Below are positions 51,191 through 59,274 of a DNA stretch of 64,000 nucleotides, piece after piece. This DNA comes from Spirochaetae bacterium HGW-Spirochaetae-3. Lineage in GTDB: Bacteria > Spirochaetota > Spirochaetia > Treponematales > UBA12059. The notes under the pieces were generated by a model. It saw only the letters and a program-made list of their open reading frames with translations, did not search any database and was not told where the DNA came from. The stretch's first letter is position 1. The number at the start of each line of letters is the position of its first letter. Location: assembly GCA_002839315.1 (NCBI GenBank), contig PGXV01000002.1, positions 1-64,000 on the forward strand. The letters are read 5' to 3'. Position numbers and translations under genes: made by a program.

Positions 51191-51937
51191 CTATCGTACC
51201 GGCCCGCGGTCAAGCGAACTCGCCGATAATGCCCCGAGCTTCACGAACAACGACGAGAATCGCTCCAGCTCCGACTCGGAAAGCCCGGCTCGCGCGACGA
51301 CGCTCCGCAGGAACGTCTCCGCTTCCGGTCGCCCAGCGATCTTGAAGAATCCGACGGCCTGAAGGGCGTCGGCGATATCCCGAGAGGCCCGTTCCGCCGA
51401 AGTCCTGGGGGCGCAAGCCCTGCCGCCCGGCTCGGCACTCCCGCGAAAGCTCTTGCGGAGTTCCCAGCAGGCTATCTGCACCGCGTGCGACAGATTAAGC
51501 GACGGAAAAAGCTCGGAGCTACCTATACCGACCGCCTCGTCGCACAGGGCGAGCTCCGCGTCGGACAGGCCGTCGCGCTCGTTGCCGAACACGAGCGCGA
51601 CTGAACCGGCGCCGCGCCCCGGCACCGCCGCGGCGAATTCCTCCACGGATACGTTTTCCTTTCGCCGCTGGCCGACGCGCCGGGTGAATCCCGCGGCGAG
51701 GCCGAATCCCGACAGGGCGTCGCGCAGGTTCGGGTAACGTTCGGCCGACTCGTACAGGTCGAAGGCCTGCAGCGCGTACGTCCTCACCGCGACCTCGTCG
51801 TAATCGGGGCATCCCGCGAACGTCAGCCGGGTGATGCCCATAGCCTTCATGGCGCGACAGACCGCGCCTACGTTTACCGGGCCGTCGACGCGGCACAGTA
51901 CGACGGCGACGTCATCGAGCCCGAACCCGCAATCCAT
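51191..51937 (-). CDS. trmJ: tRNA/rRNA 2'-O-methyltransferase (TrmJ-like, SPOUT)
   Basis: 248-aa SPOUT methyltransferase expected to use S-adenosylmethionine on a nucleotide ribose in tRNA. The three family motifs are clear: VNVGAVCRAMKAMG, ALVFGNERDGLSDAEL and FPSLNLSHAVQIACWEL, the last two forming the trefoil knot. A C-terminal extension of about 80 residues matches TrmJ length. GGGAGGA precedes the ATG by a few bases. First gene of a two-gene unit, divergent from an SDR gene. Confidence 0.9.
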   Translation of the reverse strand: MDCGFGLDDVAVVLCRVDGPVNVGAVCRAMKAMGITRLTFAGCPDYDEVAVRTYALQAFDLYESAERYPNLRDALSGFGLAAGFTRRVGQRRKENVSVEEFAAAVPGRGAGSVALVFGNERDGLSDAELALCDEAVGIGSSELFPSLNLSHAVQIACWELRKSFRGSAEPGGRACAPRTSAERASRDIADALQAVGFFKIAGRPEAETFLRSVVARAGLSESELERFSSLFVKLGALSASSLDRGPVR

Positions 51938-51972
51938 ACAGTCCTCCCGAGTCGATCCCGCATCGCGGACGG

Positions 51973-52001
51973 TTTACTCCGTTCGACGAGGGGACTATAG
52001 T
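51973..52001 (+). promoter_or_regulatory. SDR operon promoter, near-leaderless
   Basis: TTTACT (51973-51978), 17-nt spacer, TATAGT (51996-52001), then 10 nt to ATG 52012; no ribosome site. Confidence 0.55.
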
Positions 52002-52011
52002 AGATGCTCTG

Positions 52012-52764
52012 ATGACAGACAATACGGGTACGCATGGAAAACTAAAAGGACTGAAGGCCCTGATCGTCGGCGCGACCGGCGGCATAGGCCTCTCCGTAGC
52101 AAGGGCCGTCGCGGCCGCCGGAGCCGATATCGTCGCGCACGGCAGGGACGAGATACGCCTCGCGGCCGCGGCGGCTGAACTGCGCGCCCTCGGCGCCGTA
52201 GTCTCGACGATTTGCGCGGATCTATCCGATGGCGAAGCGCCAGAACCCGTACTCTCGGCCGCCTCGAGCTGCGATATCGTCGTCGTCGCCTACGGACCAT
52301 TCGTACAGAAACCGCTAGCGGCGACGACGAGCGCCGACTGGAGGATGACGGCGCTCTCCTGTCTCGCCTTGCCCGGCGCTATCGCTACCGAGGCGGCTAC
52401 CGGGATGGCTGTCAGGGGCTTCGGGCGCATCCTGCTATTCGGGGGAACGAGGACGGACGCGATCAGGGGCTTCAGGTCGAACGCCGCGTACGCCGCCGCT
52501 AAAACGGGACTGGGAGTGCTCGCTAAATCCATCGCGGCGGAATTCGCCGGGCGCGGCGTCTCGTGCGCCGTACTCTGCCCAGGGTTCATCGACACGGAAT
52601 ACCTCTCTACACAGACGAAGGAACGCCTCGCGTCCGCGTCTCCTCGAGGAGGTCTGATACCGGCGGCGGAGCTAGCGGAGTTCGCCTTGCACCTCGTTTC
52701 CGGCGGGATGGACCTTGCCAACGGCTCGATTATTGTAACCGACAGGGGGCTATACGCATTATGA
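52012..52764 (+). CDS. short-chain dehydrogenase/reductase
   Basis: 250-aa SDR with the classical Rossmann motif IVGATGGIGLSVARAV near residue 18 and the catalytic YAAAK near residue 165. The usual catalytic Ser about 13 residues before the Tyr is replaced in the segment LFGGTRTDAIRG, where Thr may substitute. The NNAG-equivalent region reads VVVAYGPFVQKPL, not canonical. PGFIDTEYL follows as in classical SDRs. The substrate is unknown. First gene of a six-gene operon; its stop overlaps the next start by ATGA. Confidence 0.9.
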   Translation: MTDNTGTHGKLKGLKALIVGATGGIGLSVARAVAAAGADIVAHGRDEIRLAAAAAELRALGAVVSTICADLSDGEAPEPVLSAASSCDIVVVAYGPFVQKPLAATTSADWRMTALSCLALPGAIATEAATGMAVRGFGRILLFGGTRTDAIRGFRSNAAYAAAKTGLGVLAKSIAAEFAGRGVSCAVLCPGFIDTEYLSTQTKERLASASPRGGLIPAAELAEFALHLVSGGMDLANGSIIVTDRGLYAL

Positions 52765-52922
52765 TCGAGTTACCGATTAAAATGGGGCTTACAAAAGCGA
52801 CCGGAATAGCCGAAAATAACGTCGAACGGGTAACAAGATCGCATAATGTCGTTAATCAAGCACAGTATCAATTTGACAAGGCATTGACGACAGCCTATGA
52901 TGATCATAGAATTGACCGTTAG
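52761..52922 (+). CDS. 53-aa hypothetical protein
   Basis: Short gene whose ATG overlaps the SDR stop by 4 nt, a strong sign of translational coupling. The 53-residue product is hydrophilic with a probable amphipathic helix (NNVERVTRSHNVVNQAQYQF), has no Cys and no signal peptide, and ends in a His/Asp/Arg-rich tail. Its DNA is more AT-rich than the genes before it, as is the following STAS gene. No family recognised; it may be a small regulator of the STAS/PspA proteins downstream. Confidence 0.6.
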   Translation: MIELPIKMGLTKATGIAENNVERVTRSHNVVNQAQYQFDKALTTAYDDHRIDR

Positions 52923-52957
52923 TAATCGAAAAGACCTCACGATGGAAGAGGAGTACC

Positions 52958-53509
52958 ATGCCAAATAACGATATCGTTCCTGGCTTCGACGACGAGAAGG
53001 ACGATAGCCTGAAAATTCGGCTCCAAAAAATCGATCATGTTGAGAACTGCTTAGCCCTTTTCTTGACGGGCTATATCGATACGTATAATTCTAATTTTTT
53101 CCAAAAACGTGTCGGCAAAGCCATCGACTCGGGCTTCTCTCGCCTCATCTTCAATTGCGGCGGCCTCAACTATGTATCATCGACGGGCATAGGATCGTTT
53201 ACAGCGTTCCTCAAGGCGGTAAAGCCCCGCTCGGGCGATATCGTCCTACTGGAGATTCAGCCGAAAGTCTACGAGGTATTCCAGCTTCTCGGTTTCTCGC
53301 AGTTCTTCAACATCAAGGACAACCTTGAAGAAGCTACCGCGTATTTCCATCAGGGCTCGCAGGTGAACTCCAAGACGGTATTCCCGAAGATCTTCTCCTG
53401 CCCGATATGCACTAAGAAGCTGAAGGCCGCCAAGCCCGGGCGATTCCGCTGCTCGGAATGCAAGACGATCCTTGCCATAGACAATTCCGGCCAGGTATTC
53501 TTGGGATAG
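52958..53509 (+). CDS. STAS-domain anti-sigma antagonist with zinc ribbon
   Basis: 183-aa protein. The STAS domain (about 18-125) resembles SpoIIAA/RsbV, with LFLTGYIDTYNS and the phospho-site loop LNYVSSTGIGSF (S74/S75). The C-terminal 45 residues form a zinc ribbon: FSCPICTKKL and FRCSECKTIL. STAS proteins switch partners by Ser phosphorylation. No serine kinase of the RsbW type is encoded in this operon, although the HATPase-HDOD gene lies 3.6 kb away. GAGGAG precedes the ATG by 5 nt. Confidence 0.9.
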   Translation: MPNNDIVPGFDDEKDDSLKIRLQKIDHVENCLALFLTGYIDTYNSNFFQKRVGKAIDSGFSRLIFNCGGLNYVSSTGIGSFTAFLKAVKPRSGDIVLLEIQPKVYEVFQLLGFSQFFNIKDNLEEATAYFHQGSQVNSKTVFPKIFSCPICTKKLKAAKPGRFRCSECKTILAIDNSGQVFLG

Positions 53510-53558
53510 CTTCGGCGAAGCGCCGAATATTTCCGCACGTCCCAACGAGGAGGAAGCG

Positions 53559-53942
53559 ATGGCAGGAATGACCAAGGTCGAATCCTATCTGATCGATCTC
53601 GATATCTCGTACGAGGAAGTATCGTCGTCCGCGTTCTATATAGAGGACCAGGAAAAAGGGCTTCCCGGCATTACGATCACGCTTGAAGACCCTATCGTAA
53701 TCGTGCGCGCCCGCGTGATGAAGGTCCCGCCCGTCAAGCGCGAGGAGCTCTTCGAGAAGCTCCTGCGCCTTAACGGGACGGACATGGTGCACGGGGCCTA
53801 CGGCCTCGACGGCGACGATATCGTACTCATCGACACGCTCGAATACGACACGATGGACAAGCCCGAATTCGAGGCGACTCTCGATTCTATCGGATTGGCC
53901 CTGTCCAGGCACTACAGCGTCCTCGGCGCGTTCCGGGTTTGA
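53559..53942 (+). CDS. YbjN-domain protein
   Basis: 127-aa cytoplasmic protein with the YbjN/type III secretion chaperone-like alpha-beta fold: an N-terminal helix VESYLIDLDISYEEV, a beta-sheet with GITITLEDPIVIVRARVM, then EELFEKLLRLNGTDMVHG and LALSRHYSVLG. YbjN proteins are linked to stress tolerance and often lie beside pspA, as here: the PspA gene begins 19 nt later. GAGGAGG precedes the ATG. Confidence 0.87.
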   Translation: MAGMTKVESYLIDLDISYEEVSSSAFYIEDQEKGLPGITITLEDPIVIVRARVMKVPPVKREELFEKLLRLNGTDMVHGAYGLDGDDIVLIDTLEYDTMDKPEFEATLDSIGLALSRHYSVLGAFRV

Positions 53943-53961
53943 ACACAGGAGGCTAACGACC

Positions 53962-54669
53962 ATGGGAATATTCGACAGGATGAAGACGGTTGTTTCATCC
54001 AACATCAACGACATGATCAACAAGGCCGAGAATCCCGAGAAGATGCTCAACCAGCTGGTCGTCGACATGAACCAGCAGATGATCGAGTCGAAGAAGGCCG
54101 TCGCGATGGCGATAGCCGACGAGAAGAAGATAGAACGCGAGCTGCTCGAGCAGAAGCGCGTATCAGAGGACTGGGAACGCAAGGCCGTCATCGCCGTCAA
54201 GGCGGGCCGGGACGATCTGGCCAAGGAAGCTCTGATACGGAAGCAGGAGGCCGAAACCTATTTCCTTCAGCTCAAGCCGCAGTGGGAAGCGCAGAAATCG
54301 TCCGTAGAAAAGCTCAAGGAGACGCTCAGGCAGCTCCAGAACAAGATAGACGAGGCGTCGCGCAAGAAGAACATCCTCGTGGCCCGCGCCAAGAGGGCCG
54401 AGGCCCAGCAGAAGATACAGAAGACGCTCGCGAGCGTTTCGGGCAATACCAGCGCCTTCGACACCTTCGACCGCATGGCCAAGAAAGTCGACGAGCTCGA
54501 AGCCAGGGCCGACGCTCAGGCCGAGCTCGCCGACCTGTCCCAGTCGACGTCGCTCGATAAGGAATTCGCCAAGCTCGAGTCGTCGGGAGCGGGCGCGGAC
54601 ATCCTCCTCGAGGAGCTGAAGCGCAAGATGATAGGCGACGGCGGTACCGAACCGGCCGGACAGGCCTAG
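53962..54669 (+). CDS. pspA: PspA/IM30-family membrane-stress protein
   Basis: 235-aa coiled-coil protein that binds stressed membranes and forms ESCRT-III-like assemblies. It has an amphipathic N-terminal helix (MGIFDRMKTVVSSNINDMI), then PEKMLNQLVVDMNQQMIES, and long heptad-rich helices to about residue 190, followed by an acidic tail with ADILLEELKRKM. Length and sequence pattern are typical. AGGAGG lies about 8 nt before the ATG. The YbjN and winged-helix genes around it suggest a local envelope-stress module; no pspB, pspC or pspF is seen. Confidence 0.94.
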   Translation: MGIFDRMKTVVSSNINDMINKAENPEKMLNQLVVDMNQQMIESKKAVAMAIADEKKIERELLEQKRVSEDWERKAVIAVKAGRDDLAKEALIRKQEAETYFLQLKPQWEAQKSSVEKLKETLRQLQNKIDEASRKKNILVARAKRAEAQQKIQKTLASVSGNTSAFDTFDRMAKKVDELEARADAQAELADLSQSTSLDKEFAKLESSGAGADILLEELKRKMIGDGGTEPAGQA

Positions 54670-54670
54670 A

Positions 54671-55276
54671 GTGCGAATCCTCTTCGTCGGCGACGAAGGG
54701 GAATACGATAAAGCGATAATCGAAAGGGAGGACGACACGCCGTTCTCCCTTTTCTTTTGCCCGGCGCTATCGGGAGACATAGACCAAACCCGCTTCGATG
54801 CCATGCTCGTACCGTCGTTGCGGTTCCTGGCATCTCCCCCCGCAGCGAGAATCATTCCCCTGATAGTAACCGGCCCCGCGGAAATAGCCGCGGAGTGCTT
54901 CGACTCAGGGTGCCAGGACTTCATACGAGAACCGTGGACCGCAGGCGAACTCCTCGCCCGAGCCGCGTACCATTCGCGGAAACGCCTCAGCCTAGGGTCG
55001 AACGATGTCGCTATCGTCGGCAAGACGCTTACGGGACCCTCCGGCTCGGTCGAATTGAGCGACGACGCATACGGCATACTACTGCTTCTGAACGGCAACC
55101 GGGGACGCCCGGTACCCCGTTCCGCCATCGCCGCTACGATAGGTTCCGATGCCGCTATCGGCCGCTCCATCGATATGAGAATTTCCCGTCTACGCGCGAC
55201 GCTACGAAGCGTCGGCGCCGTCGATATCGCTCGCGCGCTACGCTGCGACCAAGGCGGATATCGATTATTCGCGTGA
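54671..55276 (+). CDS. OmpR-type winged-helix protein with pseudo-receiver
   Basis: 201-aa protein. The first 105 residues have receiver-like alpha/beta order (MRILFVGDEG; DAMLVPSLRFL; SGCQDFIREPW) but the phospho-acceptor Asp and its acidic pocket are not in place. The C-terminal 90 residues match the trans_reg_C winged helix: ELSDDAYGILLLLNGNRGRPV, RSIDMRISRLRATL and ending CDQGGYRLFA. It is therefore probably a phosphorylation-independent DNA-binding regulator. Start is GTG at 54671, one base after the pspA stop. Last gene of the operon and a candidate operon autoregulator. Confidence 0.87.
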   Translation: MRILFVGDEGEYDKAIIEREDDTPFSLFFCPALSGDIDQTRFDAMLVPSLRFLASPPAARIIPLIVTGPAEIAAECFDSGCQDFIREPWTAGELLARAAYHSRKRLSLGSNDVAIVGKTLTGPSGSVELSDDAYGILLLLNGNRGRPVPRSAIAATIGSDAAIGRSIDMRISRLRATLRSVGAVDIARALRCDQGGYRLFA

Positions 55277-55617
55277 AACAAGGTTATTTTTTGCCAGCGT
55301 CTCGATCTTGTGGATAACCTGTTCATTCTTTGTGATGAAGCCAATAACAAGTATTCTGATCGTATAAAAAAACGTACAGCTCTGTATCATTTTGCATCAC
55401 GAAAGTAACACGGTTTTTAATTACTTTTATAATATAGATTTATATTTCATAATATGGAATTAGGATATGCGATATTCAGCCGAAGCTCCAAAAGCTCAAA
55501 AATGAGTACAGCCATTTTCGTCGAGCTCTTGTGCATAAGTTGTGCACATAGGGTGCTAGCTACTGGGTATACCATTCGGCTTGTCAAGCGCAATGACGCA
55601 TGCTACAGTTTTCACCG
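55277..55617. other. AT-rich intergenic region with DnaA-box-like sites
   Basis: 341 bp without a gene, far more AT-rich than its surroundings (densest at about 55415-55470). It contains a perfect DnaA box TGTGGATAA (55309-55317, complement of TTATCCACA), a variant TGTGCATAA (55530-55538, complement of TTATGCACA) and, next to it, the palindrome TGTGCACA (55541-55548). Its right end holds the promoter of the following gene. It may be a regulatory region, a DnaA titration site or an origin-like segment; the gene setting does not include dnaA or dnaN. Confidence 0.6.
55581..55609 (+). promoter_or_regulatory. promoter of membrane-protein gene, leaderless arrangement
   Basis: TTGTCA (55581-55586), 17-nt spacer, TACAGT (55604-55609), then 8 nt to ATG 55618. 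Confidence 0.6.
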
Positions 55618-56304
55618 ATGAAAAATTACGCGTCCGCCGTCCTCCGGTTCCTACTCTGGTTCGGCGTTACGTCGCTGTGCGTATCTACCGTATGGATGGC
55701 CGACGCGATGCTCCGTAACGACGTAGATGGCTCATGGAACATGCTCTACGGCATAGCCGCCGCATCTATTCCGGTGTCGATAGTCATAGCCGCCTTCATA
55801 ACGTTCTTTCTATTGAACAGGACGGTTTCTTCCCGCGCGCTCGGCCATCTGGTCATCATGCCATTGGCCGCCTCGACACTGGCCGGAATCGCGCTTCTCC
55901 TTCGATTCTACGATATACCGACCACGCCGGGGCTCGCCGCATTGCCAACGGCCTACAGGCATATCGGGCAATGGCTGACCGACGTCGCGAACGCGCCGTG
56001 GCTGGATTTCGGGGGTGGATTGGCATCGTTCGCGGCCTTCGTCTCGGCTTTCTGGGGTTGTACGCGCCTCTCGAGAGGCAGGCCGCTCCTTGGAGCCTTT
56101 ATCGCTCCCTGCGCGGCCCTGATCGCGATATACCTCTTCACCCTGTACCTCTCGGGGCCGGCCGACGCATTATTCGGACTTCTTGGCTTCTCCGTGCCCA
56201 AGATGCTATCCACGACTATCCTGACGGGAGGCAGCGCGCTCGCGCTGTTGCTTTTCGATATGCTTCTCGCGAGAAAACCGAACGGAGGACGCCGGGATGC
56301 CTGA
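55618..56304 (+). CDS. integral membrane protein of unknown function, 228 aa
   Basis: Unrecognised. Six or so hydrophobic helices: about 6-27, 40-65, 78-95, 130-150, 155-178 and 192-215, joined by short loops. No catalytic or ligand motif is obvious. ATG 55618 is chosen over 55600 because the latter lies within the -10 region of the promoter. The stop overlaps the next membrane-protein gene by 8 nt; the two probably work together. Confidence 0.78.
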   Translation: MKNYASAVLRFLLWFGVTSLCVSTVWMADAMLRNDVDGSWNMLYGIAAASIPVSIVIAAFITFFLLNRTVSSRALGHLVIMPLAASTLAGIALLLRFYDIPTTPGLAALPTAYRHIGQWLTDVANAPWLDFGGGLASFAAFVSAFWGCTRLSRGRPLLGAFIAPCAALIAIYLFTLYLSGPADALFGLLGFSVPKMLSTTILTGGSALALLLFDMLLARKPNGGRRDA

Positions 56305-57982
56305 CAAAAAACCAGGATTCATGGCATCCGCCGCGGCGCTGATCGCATTGTCGTTCGCGGTCGGGTTTTTCGTATCGCTCGCGTCTATCGGCCGAGCGGA
56401 CATCCTGTATAAATTCGCGATATCGTGGGAGCTGACGAAGGCGCTTCTGTACGTGGCGCAGTGGGCTCCGGCCATACTGCTCGTCGCGTCGGCGATATCG
56501 ATGGAATCATCGGACGCGAGCGATAACTTTTCCGGCGCGGCGTACAAGGTCCTGATGCCGGCCTTCGCCATGGCGGCGATCGTTTCTATTTTCTACCTGC
56601 TCATCGTTCCAGGGCTTGAAGGGCGCAAGAATCGCCTTGAAAGCCAAAGCCAGCTATTCATAGACTCGATCCGGGTGGCGGATACGGCCCTGCGAGAGGG
56701 CAGGCTGGCCGATGCCCAACGCGCCCTTATCACCGGAGCGGCGATAGACCAGCTGGACGAGCGCTATTCGTCGCTATACGACCGCGTAGAATCGGCGTCT
56801 ATCCGCGCGCAGGCTACCGCGGGGGAGACGTCCGAAGTACCGCTAGCCCGACAGGAAGACGCCGCCTGGCTCGCGGGCAACCGCTTCTACCTCGAGGCTA
56901 TCGAGGCTCGGAAGGCGGGACGCATCTTCGACGCGCATTACCTGGCGAAACGCTCAGCGGCCGTCTACTCGAAACGGCCCGAAGTCAGGCGGCTCGTAGA
57001 CGAGACGTGGAGAGACCTTCAGAGGCTCGGCCCCTCCGCGGAGGAGAAGGCCGCAGCCGCCTTCTACAAAAGGAAGCTCGAGGGCTACGCGCGCTTCCAG
57101 GAAGGCGACTACCTGGAGGCGTACAGGATATACTCCGAGCTGGCGGCCGATAACGGGGCGGACGAGGACGTAAAGACCTACATGGCGAGGAGCGCCGAAG
57201 GCCTTTCGACCATAGCGTTCTTCATCGAGGAGGACGAACGGGCGTTCTCGCGCTCAGACGAGAAGCCTTTCTCGATCACCCTGAAAGAGCCAGGCGGCGC
57301 TACCGCATCCGTATCTGCTTCGCGCGCCGCCTCATCGGAGGAAGCCGTCTATTTCAGGGATCTTTCGCTCGTCCTGGACGGCGACCCGGACATTCGGGTC
57401 AAGGCGCCGTTCGCCCGTCTCCACGGCCGAACGCTCGTCCTCAAGGCCGTCGACAGGCTCAGGCCGGATCTCGTCTGGGAGCCCCGGTATACGTCGTCCG
57501 GAGGGCTCGGAGACGATCCGGGATACGCTATAACCGTTCCTTTCGACCAGGAAGACGCTTCGATGGCGCTACGACTCTCGGGCGCACCGGAGGACATAGA
57601 CCTCGCGCTCTTGGCGACGGGGATAGACGACGCCGAACGCTTGGGCATGGACGGAAAGCCGCTTCGCGCGGAGCTCGCCGGAAGGGCGGCCTACCCGTTC
57701 GCCGTGCTGATGCTCGTGCTGATAGGCGCCGGGCTCGGTATACGATTCAAGCCGACGGAGCCGGTGGGAGCAACGGCGAGGTACCTGACCGCGCCTATTC
57801 TCGTCGCTCTCGCCATCCCGCCGTTACGAGTCGTCGCCGGCGCGGAAGTGATTGCGGCCAGGGCCTTCGCTACGTGGATACCGAGCGGCTTCTTCATGGC
57901 AGCCTGGCTAGGATTCCTCGGCCTGTGCGTCGTCGTCAGCCTCTTCGCCGCGGCCCGTATAGCCGGCCGCGGCGCCCGCTAG
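56297..57982 (+). CDS. membrane protein with central TPR-like region, 561 aa
   Basis: Not assigned to a family. Two to four helices occupy the first 115 residues. A long extracytoplasmic or cytoplasmic helical region (about 120-330) has repeated ADAQRALITGAAID- and GDYLEAYRIYSELAAD-like TPR units. Residues 340-460 are beta-rich (VYFRDLSLVLDGDPDIRV), and three helices end the protein (about 475-555). The plan of flanking membrane bundles around a soluble insert is reminiscent of LptF/LptG permeases, but the insert and helix count differ, so no name is given. It overlaps its upstream partner by 8 nt and converges with murA after 5 nt. Confidence 0.8.
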   Translation: MPDKKPGFMASAAALIALSFAVGFFVSLASIGRADILYKFAISWELTKALLYVAQWAPAILLVASAISMESSDASDNFSGAAYKVLMPAFAMAAIVSIFYLLIVPGLEGRKNRLESQSQLFIDSIRVADTALREGRLADAQRALITGAAIDQLDERYSSLYDRVESASIRAQATAGETSEVPLARQEDAAWLAGNRFYLEAIEARKAGRIFDAHYLAKRSAAVYSKRPEVRRLVDETWRDLQRLGPSAEEKAAAAFYKRKLEGYARFQEGDYLEAYRIYSELAADNGADEDVKTYMARSAEGLSTIAFFIEEDERAFSRSDEKPFSITLKEPGGATASVSASRAASSEEAVYFRDLSLVLDGDPDIRVKAPFARLHGRTLVLKAVDRLRPDLVWEPRYTSSGGLGDDPGYAITVPFDQEDASMALRLSGAPEDIDLALLATGIDDAERLGMDGKPLRAELAGRAAYPFAVLMLVLIGAGLGIRFKPTEPVGATARYLTAPILVALAIPPLRVVAGAEVIAARAFATWIPSGFFMAAWLGFLGLCVVVSLFAAARIAGRGAR

Positions 57983-57987
57983 CGGTA

Positions 57988-59268
57988 TTAGCCGTCGGAA
58001 CGCTCGATCACGGCGCCGAGGGCCTGTAGACGCTCGGCGATCCTCTCGTATCCGCGTTCTATCTGGTAGACGTTCCTTATGACGCTCGTGCCTTCCGCGC
58101 ACAGCGCAGCGATGACGAGGGCCATGCCGGCGCGCACGTCGGGAGACGTCAGGGAATCGCCGCGGAGCCTCGCCGGCCCCGATACGACGGCGCGGTGCGG
58201 GTCGCACAGCACGATACGCGCGCCCATGCCTATGAGCTTGTCCACCCAGAACATACGCGACTCGAACATCTTCTCGTGTATAAGCACGGTACCCTCCGCC
58301 TGAGTCGCGACGACGGTCATGATCGACGTGAGGTCGGGCGGGAATCCCGGCCACGGCGCGTCGTCTATCTTGGGTATCTGCCCCCCCAGATCGGGCACGA
58401 CGCGCATGGTCTGGCCCGAATGTACCGAAAGCGCGTCTCCGTCAAGGCTCCAGCTGATACCGAGTCGGCCGAACGCTATCTTCATCATGCGGAGGTCGTC
58501 GGGGGCGACGCCGTCGATGACGACGTCGCTACGGGTTACGGCGGCCAGTCCGATGAACGAGCCCACCTCCATGAAATCGGGGCCTATGGAGAAATCGGCT
58601 CCGTGCAAGGCGGCGACACCGTCGATGGTCAGGATGTTCGAGCCTATGCCCGAGACGGACGCCCCCATGGCGAGAAGGAGCCTGCACACGTCCTGCACGT
58701 GGGGCTCGCTAGCCGCGTTGCGGATGACCGTACGCCCCTCCGCGAGCGACGCTGCCATCACGGCGTTCTCGGTAGCGGTCACCGAGGCCTCGTCGAGGAA
58801 GAGATCCGCGCCCTTGAGCTTGTTGGCCGTGAACTGGAAGGTCCCGTCCACCTCGATGCGGGCGCCGAGTTCCTCGAGCGCGAGGAAATGCGTGTCCAGC
58901 CGCCTGCGGCCGATGACGTCGCCGCCGGGAGGCGGAAGGGTGACCTTGCCGAACCTCGCGAGCAGCGGCCCCGCGAACAGGATCGACGCGCGCACCCTGG
59001 CGGCGAGACCGGCCGGTATATCGGCGGCCTTGACGGCGGAGCCGTCTATCCTCCAGGCGTTCCTGTCGAGCTTTTCTACCGTGGCGCCGAGCGCCCTGCA
59101 GATATCGAGCATCACGAGGACGTCCTCTATCTCGGGGACGTTGCGTAAGGTTACAGGCTCCTCCGAAAGGAGGGCCGCGGCTATGCACGGGAGCGCGGCG
59201 TTCTTGTTGCCGCTCGCGCGGATCCTTCCCTTGAGGGGGTGGCCGCCTTCGATACGGTATTGGTTCAT
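57988..59268 (-). CDS. murA: UDP-N-acetylglucosamine 1-carboxyvinyltransferase with Asp active site
   Basis: First committed enzyme of peptidoglycan synthesis, moving enolpyruvate from PEP to UDP-GlcNAc. 426 aa, full EPSP-synthase-type fold. SGNKNAAL with Lys22 and the RVRAS region are conserved. The active-site loop reads PPPGGDVIGRRRLDTH, so the residue equivalent to E. coli Cys115 is Asp117. Cys-to-Asp MurA enzymes (Mycobacterium, Chlamydia, Borrelia) are active and insensitive to fosfomycin, so natural resistance is expected. A promoter with -10 TAGGAT ends 6 nt before the ATG; AGGA overlaps it. Confidence 0.95.
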   Translation of the reverse strand: MNQYRIEGGHPLKGRIRASGNKNAALPCIAAALLSEEPVTLRNVPEIEDVLVMLDICRALGATVEKLDRNAWRIDGSAVKAADIPAGLAARVRASILFAGPLLARFGKVTLPPPGGDVIGRRRLDTHFLALEELGARIEVDGTFQFTANKLKGADLFLDEASVTATENAVMAASLAEGRTVIRNAASEPHVQDVCRLLLAMGASVSGIGSNILTIDGVAALHGADFSIGPDFMEVGSFIGLAAVTRSDVVIDGVAPDDLRMMKIAFGRLGISWSLDGDALSVHSGQTMRVVPDLGGQIPKIDDAPWPGFPPDLTSIMTVVATQAEGTVLIHEKMFESRMFWVDKLIGMGARIVLCDPHRAVVSGPARLRGDSLTSPDVRAGMALVIAALCAEGTSVIRNVYQIERGYERIAERLQALGAVIERSDG

Positions 59269-59274
59269 GACGGC

